A DNA stretch of 7,738 bases from Methanobacteriota archaeon (GCA_022561895.1 JADFQH010000138.1:1-7738), one strand, 5' to 3'; positions 1 to 5,817 are shown, counted from the first letter of the stretch. Notes: generated from the letters alone by a model not told the origin. Made by a program: numbers and translations.

Positions 1-1
1 G

Positions 2-337
2 CGGGGGCCCCCCCCGTGCGACGGCGAACTCCGGAGCGATACGGATGCCACAGGAACCGTCAACTGGGGGAAGCCGATCCCACCGGTGATGAAGAGTCCG
101 CGCACCGATCTGGCGCGGGCGTTCCGGGTGGCAATCCGCGGCGAGGGCGGAGATCCCCGCCTGCTCCGAAAGACGGGGACGAGCGACATGAACATCTACG
201 CTTCGGCGTGGGACTGCCCGATGGTGACCTACGGCCCCGGCGACTCGGATCTGGATCACGCGCCGGACGAACGCCTCTCGCTCGCGGAGTACGACCGCTC
301 CGTTACTGTGTTACGCGAGGTTTGTAATTCTCTATGA
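2..337 (+). CDS. argE: ArgE/LysK-type M20 amino-acid hydrolase, C-terminal part (5' end outside window)
   Basis: The last 111 codons of an M20-family zinc hydrolase, open from the first base of the window. Visible family features are the run KTGTSDMN, then YGPGDSDLDHAPDER near the C-terminus, where the His and the following acidic residue match the metal-site/catalytic His of the LysK/ArgE group. In haloarchaea these enzymes release ornithine (or lysine) from an N-acetylated or LysW-carrier-bound precursor, one step before carbamoylation. The stop codon overlaps the ATG of argF as ATGA, so the two are very likely cotranscribed and translationally coupled, which fits the arginine pathway order. 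Whether the substrate is N-acetyl-ornithine or LysW-ornithine cannot be told from this fragment. The symbol rests on context as well as motifs. Confidence 0.85.
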   Translation, partial: RGPPPCDGELRSDTDATGTVNWGKPIPPVMKSPRTDLARAFRVAIRGEGGDPRLLRKTGTSDMNIYASAWDCPMVTYGPGDSDLDHAPDERLSLAEYDRSVTVLREVCNSL

Positions 338-1236
338 CACGACATTTCACCGATATCGACGACCTGAGTTCCGCTGAGCTCGAGGACGTACTCGAGCGCG
401 CGGCCAAATACAAGAGCCAACAGCGTGAGGGAGTCACACCCCCGGATCTCGAACGAAAGACGCTCGGCATGCTGTTTCAGAAGCCGAGTACGCGCACGCG
501 GGTCTCCTTCGAGACGGGGATGACCCAGCTCGGCGGTCATGCGGTCTTTCTCGGCGAGGACGACATTCATCTGGGTCATGGCGAACCACTGAAGGACACC
601 GCACGAACCCTGTCGGGCTACGTCGATGCGATCACCGCCCGCGTGTTCGAACACGCGAACATCGAGGAACTGGCTCGCTATGCGCGCGTACCAGTTGTAA
701 ACGGTCTAACCGACGACGCCCATCCCTGCCAGACGCTCGCGGACCTGCTGACCGTTCGTGAAACGTTCGGCGACAGGGAGGTGTCGGTGGCGTGGGTCGG
801 CGACGCGAACAACGTCGCGCGCTCGTTCGCACTCGGCTGCGCGCTCATGGAAATCGACCTCACCGTCGCAACACCCGAGGAGTACGGTCTCGACGAGGAT
901 ATTCTCGATCGGGCCGACTCGTTGGGAAGCCCGCCGGAAACGACGAACGATCCCGCGGAGGCGGTTGCGCGGGCCGACGTCGTTTACACCGACGTCTGGA
1001 TCAGCATGGGCCAAGAGGACCAGCGCGACTACCGCCTCTCGGCGTTCGAGGGGTTTCAGCTGAACGAGGAGCTTCTTTCGAAGGCCCCCGACGCGAAGGT
1101 GCTTCACTGTCTCCCGGCTCACCGCGGCGAGGAGATCACCGACGAAGTGATCGAAAGCGAGCGCTCGCTGGTGTTCGATCAGGCCGAAAACCGGCTCCAC
1201 GCCCAGAAAGGGTTGCTGTCGTGGCTGCTCGAATAG
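334..1236 (+). CDS. argF: Ornithine carbamoyltransferase
   Basis: A 300-residue cytosolic enzyme that makes citrulline from ornithine and carbamoyl phosphate in arginine synthesis. The N-terminal carbamoyl-phosphate domain has the signature FQKPSTRTR (STRTR at residues 52-56) and HPCQTLADLLT (HPCQ at 130-133). The C-terminal ornithine domain has DVWISMGQE (about 220-228) and HCLPAHRGEEI (258-268), whose Cys is the classical ornithine-site residue. The length is normal for the family and no key residue is missing. The start is fixed by the ATGA overlap with the upstream hydrolase gene. A GAGGT lies 12 nt upstream, a weak Shine-Dalgarno match, so translation probably depends on coupling. A hairpin immediately follows the stop, suggesting the arginine operon ends here. 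Confidence 0.97.
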   Translation: MTRHFTDIDDLSSAELEDVLERAAKYKSQQREGVTPPDLERKTLGMLFQKPSTRTRVSFETGMTQLGGHAVFLGEDDIHLGHGEPLKDTARTLSGYVDAITARVFEHANIEELARYARVPVVNGLTDDAHPCQTLADLLTVRETFGDREVSVAWVGDANNVARSFALGCALMEIDLTVATPEEYGLDEDILDRADSLGSPPETTNDPAEAVARADVVYTDVWISMGQEDQRDYRLSAFEGFQLNEELLSKAPDAKVLHCLPAHRGEEITDEVIESERSLVFDQAENRLHAQKGLLSWLLE

Positions 1237-1252
1237 CATGAAACGATCATGC
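1236..1252 (+). terminator. Hairpin at the end of argF
   Basis: Perfect 6-bp arms GCATGA and TCATGC around a five-base loop (AACGA), starting on the last base of the argF stop codon and followed by GTTTGGG. It sits where the arginine operon should end. The following T run is short, so this is either a weak terminator or a 3'-end stabilising hairpin. Confidence 0.4.
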
Positions 1253-1286
1253 GTTTGGGTCGCCAAAGCACACGTCCGCCACACAG

Positions 1287-1294
1287 TTAATAAA
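1287..1294 (+). promoter_or_regulatory. TATA-like box for the Tat-exported protein gene
   Basis: TTAATAAA in an A/T-rich patch between argF and the next gene. Archaeal transcription starts about 25-28 nt downstream of such a box, here near 1317-1320. That point lies after the ATG at 1314 and before the ATG at 1344, so it favours the later start. Confidence 0.5.
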
Positions 1295-1343
1295 TCAGAC
1301 TCGAACATAGATAATGTCTGTCAGGGGAGACAGGCGATCCACC

Positions 1344-2171
1344 ATGAGCGATACCAACCAGTCAGCGAACGCGGCGTCGGATGAACAGTCGAAACTCAGC
1401 CCTGTTGGCGCTCGCGTCTCCCGCCGAGCAACCCTTGGCATGCTCGGTGCGGGGGCGCTCGGACTGAGCGCAGCCGGAGCCACGAGTGCGTCCGGCGACG
1501 GGTTCGAGGTACGCGGCGACGGCCCGAACCCGATGGCGCTCGTCACGAGTAACGGTGAAGAGTGGCCGGAAGATGCCGACGACGACATGGAGATCTTCGA
1601 CGCCGAACCGGAGTTCCCGCCCTATGTCAACTACGACGAGATGGTCAAGGAGTTCGGCGAGAAGGCAGAGGAGTACTTAGAACCACACGGCGCACCGACC
1701 CTACTTGACTCCAGACGGCTGGTCGTCGATCCGAGGGGCGACCCTGCGACGTGGGGCGATTTCAGCGGTGGAAGCGCCACCGCAACGGTCGAACCCGATG
1801 ATGAGGGCTCGCGCGTCGAGATCGAGTTCGACGGGCTTGGCCAAAAGGGCGTCTATACGGTGTGGGTCGTCCACGAACCGGGAATGCACCGCCCGCTCGG
1901 TGGCAACGACGGCGAGGACAACGTCTTTTACGCCGAGCGAGACGGGACCGCGAAACTCAGCGTCGTCGATTATCCGGATGAGCTGACGCTCCCACCGGGG
2001 GCAACGGAAGACGAAACTGGAGAGACCATTCCGAACACGGAGTACCCGCTTTATGAGATTCCGGGTGAGTTCATCTTCATCGTCGCCTACCACTACGACA
2101 ATCGAGTTTGGGGATCACAGCCCGGCCCGTACTGGGTGCCGAAGCTCGTCATCGATCAGTTCGATCACTGA
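1344..2171 (+). CDS. Tat-exported protein of unknown function
   Basis: A 275-residue protein with a twin-arginine signal: a long polar N-region, SRRATLGML with the Arg pair at residues 27-28, a hydrophobic stretch at about 31-48 rich in Ala, Gly and Leu, and a likely cleavage near TSASG (46-50). No lipobox Cys is present, so the mature acidic protein should be released or loosely attached outside the membrane. The mature part has a Pro/Asp-rich linker, then alternating strand-like stretches (GVYTVWVVHEPG at about 159-170; FIFIVAYHYDNRVWGSQPGPYWV at about 233-255), suggesting a beta-sandwich. I do not recognise the family. An in-frame ATG at 1314 would add ten residues, but the TATA position and the normal signal make-up favour 1344, which also has a purine-rich GGGGAGA upstream. 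The gene stands alone. Confidence 0.8.
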   Translation: MSDTNQSANAASDEQSKLSPVGARVSRRATLGMLGAGALGLSAAGATSASGDGFEVRGDGPNPMALVTSNGEEWPEDADDDMEIFDAEPEFPPYVNYDEMVKEFGEKAEEYLEPHGAPTLLDSRRLVVDPRGDPATWGDFSGGSATATVEPDDEGSRVEIEFDGLGQKGVYTVWVVHEPGMHRPLGGNDGEDNVFYAERDGTAKLSVVDYPDELTLPPGATEDETGETIPNTEYPLYEIPGEFIFIVAYHYDNRVWGSQPGPYWVPKLVIDQFDH

Positions 2172-2190
2172 CGACGAATTCAAGGACTTC

Positions 2191-2195
2191 TTTTT
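2191..2195 (+). terminator. T-run terminator candidate
   Basis: TTTTT, 20 nt after the stop of the Tat-exported protein gene, preceded by CTTC. Archaeal RNA polymerase can terminate at short T runs without a hairpin. The position is plausible, but one five-base run is weak evidence. Confidence 0.3.
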
Positions 2196-2266
2196 CGGAC
2201 AGGAGGTGCGAGACGACTTGCTGTGTACAATACGGCCGTCGAGAGCGCGGGCAACAACCAAGGCGT

Positions 2267-2276
2267 ACTGTTAATC
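2267..2276 (+). promoter_or_regulatory. TATA-like box for the winged-helix regulator gene
   Basis: The stretch ACTGTTAATC is centred about 27 nt before the ATG at 2299, the spacing expected for a leaderless transcript. A short palindrome ACGGCCGT lies further upstream at 2232-2239 and resembles the half-sites of the palindrome at 2710-2722, though its spacing differs. Confidence 0.4.
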
Positions 2277-2298
2277 CGCTTCGGTCGCACATATCAGT

Positions 2299-2706
2299 AT
2301 GGACGAACCCGCCGAGTCATTCGAGGAGCTGATGCTGCTCGACGAGCCGGAGTTCCAGCACGTTATGGAGTGCGTATTTCATATTCGCGAGCGAGAGAGT
2401 CGAACCTACACCGAACTGTTACAGGCTCCCGGAAGCACGGTCGCGGAGCTCGCGGACCGACTCAACCGGGATCGGAGCAATATCAACCGCTCGCTTGCAA
2501 CACTCAAAGAAAAGGGGTTGATCGAGCGCGAACGTCGTCTGCTCGACTCCGGTGGCTACGTCTATCAGTACACCGCCCTTTCGCTCCCGGAGACGAAAGA
2601 CCGGATGCACACGGCCGTTCGGACGTGGAGCGAACACGTCCACGACCGGATTGAGGAGTTCGGTTCCGGTGAGGTGGTTGAGCGGTTTGATCCCGATGAG
2701 CGATAA
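2299..2706 (+). CDS. Winged helix-turn-helix transcriptional regulator
   Basis: A 135-residue DNA-binding protein. After an acidic N-terminal helix region comes a canonical winged HTH: STVAELADRLNRDRSNI (about 46-62), the recognition helix NRSLATLKEKGLI (63-75), then a wing around ERERRLLDSGGYVYQYTAL (76-94). A C-terminal helix (about 98-122) may form the dimer. The pattern fits the small MarR/TrmB-like single-domain regulators common in haloarchaea. No effector domain is visible. The next gene starts 37 nt downstream on the same strand behind a palindrome that could be this protein's operator, so local regulation of that pair is a reasonable inference. The start is set by the TATA spacing; no upstream in-frame alternative looks better. 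The regulated genes are unknown. Confidence 0.85.
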   Translation: MDEPAESFEELMLLDEPEFQHVMECVFHIRERESRTYTELLQAPGSTVAELADRLNRDRSNINRSLATLKEKGLIERERRLLDSGGYVYQYTALSLPETKDRMHTAVRTWSEHVHDRIEEFGSGEVVERFDPDER

Positions 2707-2709
2707 CAA

Positions 2710-2742
2710 ACGGTATTACCGTCCGATTCGCGATACACGGTA
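2710..2742 (+). promoter_or_regulatory. Palindromic operator candidate with a third half-site
   Basis: ACGGTATTACCGT at 2710-2722 is a perfect 6-1-6 palindrome. The half-site ACGGTA recurs at 2737-2742, directly abutting the ATG at 2743. The palindrome centre (2716) is 27 nt before that ATG, where the TATA box of a leaderless transcript should lie. A bound protein would therefore block the basal promoter, and the third half-site would sit at the transcription start. The winged-helix protein encoded just upstream is the obvious candidate binder, but that is inference. Confidence 0.5.
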
Positions 2743-2988
2743 ATGACTGATACAGTGCGGGTCGGCGCGGGTGAACTCACCGCGAGCGAGATACTCGGTC
2801 TGCTCGACGCCGAAAAACGCGTCATCATCGAGGTTTCGATCGCCGGAATCGGCCTCGATATGTCGATCCGCCGCCAGTCGGGAACCTACTACTGTGATAC
2901 GCCAATGAAGCTTCTCACGTACAACACCGACGAGGGAATGCGCACTTGTCTCGAACGGTATCGACTGGCGAAGCGCGAAGACGAGTGA
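2743..2988 (+). CDS. Small acidic protein of unknown function, paired with the upstream regulator
   Basis: An 81-residue soluble protein with no signal peptide or membrane segment. The central part (EKRVIIEVSIAGIGLDMSI, about 24-42) looks like two beta strands, followed by RRQSGTYYCDTPMKLLTY (43-60) and a short basic-acidic helix at the end. It has two Cys (residue 51 and one near 66), too few for a clear zinc site. I do not recognise a named domain. Its acidic composition, normal haloarchaeal codon use, clean start at TATA distance and placement 37 nt after a winged-helix gene all support a real gene. A role as partner or target of that regulator is only a suggestion. Confidence 0.7.
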   Translation: MTDTVRVGAGELTASEILGLLDAEKRVIIEVSIAGIGLDMSIRRQSGTYYCDTPMKLLTYNTDEGMRTCLERYRLAKREDE

Positions 2989-3046
2989 TACGCTTTCTCG
3001 ACCGAGTAGCTAGGTGCTTTTCATCCCCCGAGACCTCCCTCCGACA

Positions 3047-4303
3047 ATGAGTTTGGATCTCATGGCCGGCTACGAGGAACCCCCGGACCTCGCCGACGAG
3101 GGTGTCTGGCTCGAATGTATCGAAACCGGCGAGCAGTACGCTCCCTTCGAAGAAGTCAGGTATCGTAGCGACGCGGGCGCGCTGTTGGAAGTCCGCTATG
3201 CCGACCTTCCGACGTTCGAGGAGTTCGAGGGCGAGGGCGTCTGGCGCTACCGCGAGTCACTTCCAGTCGAACAGGAGGTCACCATCGATGAGGGCGCGAC
3301 CCCGCTGTACGAGCTTCCACGATTGGAAGACGAGATCGGCGTCCAGTCCCTTCGGATCAAACACGAGGGAATGAACCCGACGGGGAGCTTTAAAGACAGA
3401 GGAATGACCGTCGGCGTGGGCGTCGCCGGCGAACTCGGCGTCGAGCGACTGGCGTGCGCTTCCACTGGAAACACGAGCGCCGCGCTCGCCGCGTATGGCG
3501 GACGTGCGGGCATGGAGACGCTCGTTTTGCTACCTGCCGGAAAAGTTGCAGCGGGCAAGATCGCACAGGCGAGCCTGCACGGTGCGCGAATCCTCGAAGT
3601 CGAGGGCAACTTCGATACCTGTCTGGATATCGTTCAGGATCTCGCCGAGCAAGGTGAGGCTTACCTGCTCAACTCGCTCAACCCATTCAGGTTAGAAGGG
3701 CAGAAGACGATCGGTTTCGAGATCCTCGAACGTCACCGCAATGAGTATGATACTTTCCCCGACCGGATCGTTCTTCCAGTTGGCAACGCAGGCAACACCG
3801 CAGCGCTCTATAAGGCCTTTAGAGAGCTCGTTGCAAGCGGCGCGCTTTCAGAGAGCGAGGTTCCGAAGCTCACAGGAGTACAGGCAGCGGGCGCAGCGCC
3901 GATGGTCGAGGCGGTCGAAAAAGGAAAAGACGAGGTCGAGCGCTGGGAGGAGGTCGAAACGCGGGCAACAGCTATTAGAATCGGGAATCCCGTCAATGCG
4001 CCCAAAGCGTTGCCGGGGATTCGGGCGACCGGGGGGACCGCGGTCGCGGTTTCGGACGAGCAGATCACCGATGCCCAGCGTACGCTCGCAGGCGAGGGCG
4101 TGGGCGTCGAACCGGCGTCGGCGGCGAGTGTGGCGGGGCTGCGGAAGCTTCGTGAGGACGGAACAGTGGGAAGCGACGAGCGCGTGGTCTGTCTCACGAC
4201 CGGCCACCTGCTGAAGGACCCCGACGCGGCGGCCGCGGCAGGTGTGGAGCCGGAATCCGTGCCGGGCGAGACGGAAGGAGTGCTAGAACACCTCGGCGAG
4301 TAA
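3047..4303 (+). CDS. thrC: Threonine synthase (PLP enzyme)
   Basis: A 418-residue cytosolic enzyme that converts O-phosphohomoserine to threonine. The PLP-binding Lys lies in NPTGSFKDRG (K116), the first phosphate/substrate loop is ASTGNTSAALAAYGG (128-142), and the cofactor-phosphate Gly loop is VGNAGN (255-260). The late VEPASAASVAGL segment and C-terminal GHLLKDP are also typical. The N-terminal region WLECIETGEQYAPF...GALLEVRY (21-51) is the usual zinc-ribbon position, but only C24 remains, so it probably binds no metal. I start at 3047: T-rich TGCTTTTCA lies about 27 nt upstream and suits a leaderless start, while the GTG at 3014 lies before that expected start and adds eleven atypical residues. 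ATG 3062 is also possible. The last 42 codons recur downstream at 5819-5944. Confidence 0.95.
   Translation: MSLDLMAGYEEPPDLADEGVWLECIETGEQYAPFEEVRYRSDAGALLEVRYADLPTFEEFEGEGVWRYRESLPVEQEVTIDEGATPLYELPRLEDEIGVQSLRIKHEGMNPTGSFKDRGMTVGVGVAGELGVERLACASTGNTSAALAAYGGRAGMETLVLLPAGKVAAGKIAQASLHGARILEVEGNFDTCLDIVQDLAEQGEAYLLNSLNPFRLEGQKTIGFEILERHRNEYDTFPDRIVLPVGNAGNTAALYKAFRELVASGALSESEVPKLTGVQAAGAAPMVEAVEKGKDEVERWEEVETRATAIRIGNPVNAPKALPGIRATGGTAVAVSDEQITDAQRTLAGEGVGVEPASAASVAGLRKLREDGTVGSDERVVCLTTGHLLKDPDAAAAAGVEPESVPGETEGVLEHLGE
4177..4303 (+). repeat. Direct repeat, copy A (3' end of the intact thrC)
   Basis: This stretch matches 5818-5944 in the same orientation, offset 1,641 bp, without gaps. 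By hand alignment 114 of the 126 nt from codon GAG 4178 to the stop are identical. The first 105 nt have four mismatches, three of them at third codon positions. There are exact runs of 36 nt (4177-4212) and 46 nt (4220-4265). Divergence is concentrated in the last seven codons, where copy A ends VLEHLGE and copy B ends VLDHLAG. Upstream of 4177 the similarity stops abruptly. Confidence 0.93.
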
Positions 4304-4380
4304 AGAATCGGAGATCCGTACGTCGTGTGCAACAACTGATTACAGATAGGTCAGCGAGTTTTCTGTAAACCACCGAAGGA

Positions 4381-4386
4381 TTTAAT
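4381..4386 (+). promoter_or_regulatory. TATA-like box and dyad for the GNAT gene
   Basis: TTTAAT ends 24 nt before the ATG at 4410, the spacing for a leaderless transcript. Immediately downstream is the small dyad CCCA-TAT-TGGG (4387-4397), between the TATA box and the expected start, a position where a bound repressor would act. The gene therefore has its own promoter and need not rely on thrC readthrough. Confidence 0.5.
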
Positions 4387-4409
4387 CCCATATTGGGACA
4401 CGGTGAGAT

Positions 4410-5003
4410 ATGTTTCCAGTCGAGATAGAGACGGATCGACTCCGACTCGTCCGACTCTGCCGTGAGACCATCGCCACGAAAGAACTCTACGAGTATATGA
4501 GAGTCGGCGCGCCGGATATGGCCGAGATCAATGAGTACGTCATATGGGAGCCACACCGGACAATAAAAGACACTTACAATTACCTGAACGAGATCGAAGA
4601 GCAGTGGGAGAACCGAGACCAAGCGACCTACGTCGTCTATCCTCGCGAGCACGAAACCGATGAAGGAGAGTTCGCTGGCGTCACCAACCTCCATATTGGT
4701 TGGGAGCGCCGAGCCGCCGAACTCGGGATCTGGCTTCGAAAACCATTCTGGGGACGTGGATATTCTGGCGAGCGTACCAGTGCGTTGCTGGAACTCGCGT
4801 TCAAGCAGTTAGATTTGGAGTTAGTCGGTGCGGCACATCAGGACGGAAACGTGAACTCGAAGCGAGCCATCGAGAGATATATCGAAGTTCATGGTGGGCA
4901 ATACGATGGAATCCTCCGAAACTGGATCCCGAAAAAGAGTGAGGTGCGGGATCTGCACAGATACACCGTTTCGCGGGAACAGTACCGGGAGGCTTGCAAA
5001 TAG
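4410..5003 (+). CDS. GNAT-family N-acetyltransferase (RimJ/RimL-like)
   Basis: A 197-residue soluble acetyl-CoA-dependent acyltransferase. The N-terminus (FPVEIETDRLRLVRL) is the first strand typical of RimJ/RimL-type enzymes. The acetyl-CoA pocket is AELGIWLRKPFWGRGYSGE (about 103-121), with the pyrophosphate loop at FWGRGYSG, and GNVNSKRAIERY (146-157) supplies the Asn/Ser segment next to CoA. The length suits the ribosomal-protein or aminoglycoside-type branch, but the substrate cannot be inferred. It lacks a DUF1778-type antitoxin neighbour and is longer than toxin GNATs, so I do not regard it as a toxin. Base composition is more A+T-rich than flanking genes. It lies first in the block between the thrC repeats, with its own promoter and a hairpin after the stop. 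Confidence 0.88.
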   Translation: MFPVEIETDRLRLVRLCRETIATKELYEYMRVGAPDMAEINEYVIWEPHRTIKDTYNYLNEIEEQWENRDQATYVVYPREHETDEGEFAGVTNLHIGWERRAAELGIWLRKPFWGRGYSGERTSALLELAFKQLDLELVGAAHQDGNVNSKRAIERYIEVHGGQYDGILRNWIPKKSEVRDLHRYTVSREQYREACK

Positions 5004-5008
5004 TTCGA

Positions 5009-5026
5009 GTTCTGCTCGGTCAGAAC
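5009..5026 (+). terminator. Hairpin after the GNAT gene
   Basis: Perfect arms GTTCTG and CAGAAC around the six-base loop CTCGGT, beginning six bases after the GNAT stop codon. No T run follows. It probably marks the 3' end of the GNAT transcript and separates it from the toxin-antitoxin operon, which has its own TATA box. Confidence 0.4.
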
Positions 5027-5074
5027 GACAGCGCGTACCCACATTCTCTCTCATCAGCGGCTCGTCGAAACTCC

Positions 5075-5083
5075 TATAGATAT
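5075..5083 (+). promoter_or_regulatory. TATA box of the toxin-antitoxin operon
   Basis: TATAGATAT starts 28 nt before the ATG at 5103, the best TATA match in the window, implying a leaderless antitoxin mRNA. AbrB-type antitoxins usually repress their own promoter, so the surrounding DNA is the expected operator, although no strong palindrome overlaps the box. Confidence 0.6.
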
Positions 5084-5102
5084 GGATTGCGTATGAATTC
5101 GC

Positions 5103-5390
5103 ATGAGCCAGAGCACTCGAACGGTCGGCAAACGGGGGCAGGTGACGATCCCGAAGCAGGTCCGAGAGGAACTCGGCATTACAGGTGGTGATCGTGTGAG
5201 AGTCGAGCGTCGTGGCGGGAGCGTCATCATCCGAAAGCGTCCGTCCGAAGAGGAACTCACAGAAGCGTACAGAGCCAACGCAGAGCGCGATCGGCAGGTC
5301 TATCAGGAGTGGGACGGCGTCTCGAAAGAGGCAAACGAGATGCTCGGCGAACCGCCCGAGTGGGATACTGACGAAGCGGAGCGTTCGTGA
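5103..5390 (+). CDS. AbrB/MazE-type (SpoVT-AbrB fold) antitoxin
   Basis: A 95-residue protein. Residues 5-47 are a swapped-hairpin AbrB DNA-binding domain: TRTVGKRGQVTIPKQVREEL, then LGITGGDRVRVER and GGSVIIRKR. The rest (about 48-95) is a highly charged tail, EEELTEAYRANAERDRQVYQ and onward, probably disordered until it wraps the toxin. The stop codon overlaps the start of the downstream MazF-type gene as GTGA, so the two are cotranscribed and coupled, the normal antitoxin-first order that keeps antitoxin in excess. It should bind and neutralise the toxin and repress the operon. Family and partner are clear; the cellular trigger is not. Confidence 0.93.
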   Translation: MSQSTRTVGKRGQVTIPKQVREELGITGGDRVRVERRGGSVIIRKRPSEEELTEAYRANAERDRQVYQEWDGVSKEANEMLGEPPEWDTDEAERS

Positions 5391-5737
5391 ACGTCCGTCG
5401 TGGGGATATCGTACTGGTGGATCTCGATCCGACGAAAGGGTCCGAACAGCGCGGCAGGCGGCCCGCCGTCGTGATCCAGAACGATACCGGAAATCGCGTA
5501 GCGAACACGACGATCATCGCCCCATTGACGACGAGCTACGATCCGGAGACCATTGCACCGTACGAGGCAGAACTGCGGGCCGAGGACACACCAGTTAAAG
5601 AGGATTCGGTCGCGCTGTGCAACCAGATCCGAACTGTCTCTATCGAACACCGGATCGAGGCGAAGTTCGGAACGATCGACGACCGAGGGATGGCCGATAT
5701 CGAGCATGCGATCGAAGTAAGTCTCGGACTTCTATGA
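5387..5737 (+). CDS. MazF/PemK-family endoribonuclease toxin
   Basis: A 116-residue toxin expected to cleave mRNA at short single-stranded motifs when freed from its antitoxin. The family signature begins at once: RRGDIVLVDLDPTKGSEQ, then RRPAVVIQNDTGN, TTIIAPLTT and DSVALCNQIRTVS. From memory of Bacillus subtilis MazF, the first ~48 residues align without a gap, placing the catalytic pair at R25 and T48, both present, so the enzyme looks active. The length is normal. The start is GTG at 5387, overlapping the antitoxin stop (GTGA); starting there gives the expected N-terminus. The cleavage motif cannot be predicted. The partner is AbrB-type rather than the ribbon-helix-helix MazE of Bacillus. 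Confidence 0.95.
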   Translation: MNVRRGDIVLVDLDPTKGSEQRGRRPAVVIQNDTGNRVANTTIIAPLTTSYDPETIAPYEAELRAEDTPVKEDSVALCNQIRTVSIEHRIEAKFGTIDDRGMADIEHAIEVSLGLL

Positions 5738-5755
5738 CAGGAGCAACGAGTACGC

Positions 5756-5760
5756 TTTTT
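5756..5760 (+). terminator. T-run terminator candidate after the toxin gene
   Basis: TTTTT, 18 nt after the stop of the MazF-type gene, preceded by TACGC. It is plausibly where the toxin-antitoxin transcript ends and would limit readthrough into the thrC remnant. Confidence 0.35.
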
Positions 5761-5817
5761 CGAGGTTTACGCATCACTAATCGTGCGAACTGCTAGCTAT
5801 AACGAGGTCCGCACCGT

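Larger units (their letters stand above)
4304..5817. mobile_element. Insert between the two thrC 3'-end copies (putative small genomic island)
   Basis: About 1.5 kb holding a GNAT acetyltransferase gene and an AbrB-MazF toxin-antitoxin operon, bounded by copy A and copy B of the thrC end. Its first part is visibly richer in A+T than thrC or argF and uses codons such as AGA, ATA and TAT more often. Removing one repeat plus the insert would leave one complete thrC converging on the minus-strand membrane-protein gene 23 nt away, a compact arrangement that looks ancestral. No integrase, transposase, inverted terminal repeats or tRNA is visible, so I call this an insertion by its flanks, not by a known element type. 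A tandem-duplication origin, or a decayed larger element, remains possible. Confidence 0.5.

Noticed and set aside
706..1308. 200-codon open frame on the minus strand across argF
   Set aside because: It is antisense to a gene with all ornithine carbamoyltransferase motifs. Long antisense frames are common in G+C-rich haloarchaeal genes.
2223..2654. 143-codon frame overlapping the winged-helix gene, with GGAGGTG at 2202-2208 upstream
   Set aside because: The Shine-Dalgarno match is good but the spacing to GTG 2223 is too long. The protein is Arg-rich and not acidic, and the other frame has a clear winged HTH. An 18-codon TTG frame at 2218 is closer to the site but has no other support.
3014..3046. 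GTG start for thrC, adding eleven residues
   Set aside because: It lies upstream of the transcription start suggested by the T-rich box, and the added residues do not resemble the family N-terminus.
3808..4335. 175-codon minus-strand frame across the thrC end
   Set aside because: A shadow of thrC codon bias: low-complexity Ser/Ala/Pro content and no promoter.
5212..5598. 128-codon frame across the antitoxin-toxin junction
   Set aside because: It overlaps two well-supported coupled genes, and its Arg/Ser-rich product looks like a frame shadow.
4410..5737. A three-gene toxin system with the GNAT as a toxin component
   Set aside because: The GNAT has its own promoter and a hairpin after its stop, has the RimJ/RimL layout, and is not coupled to the antitoxin.
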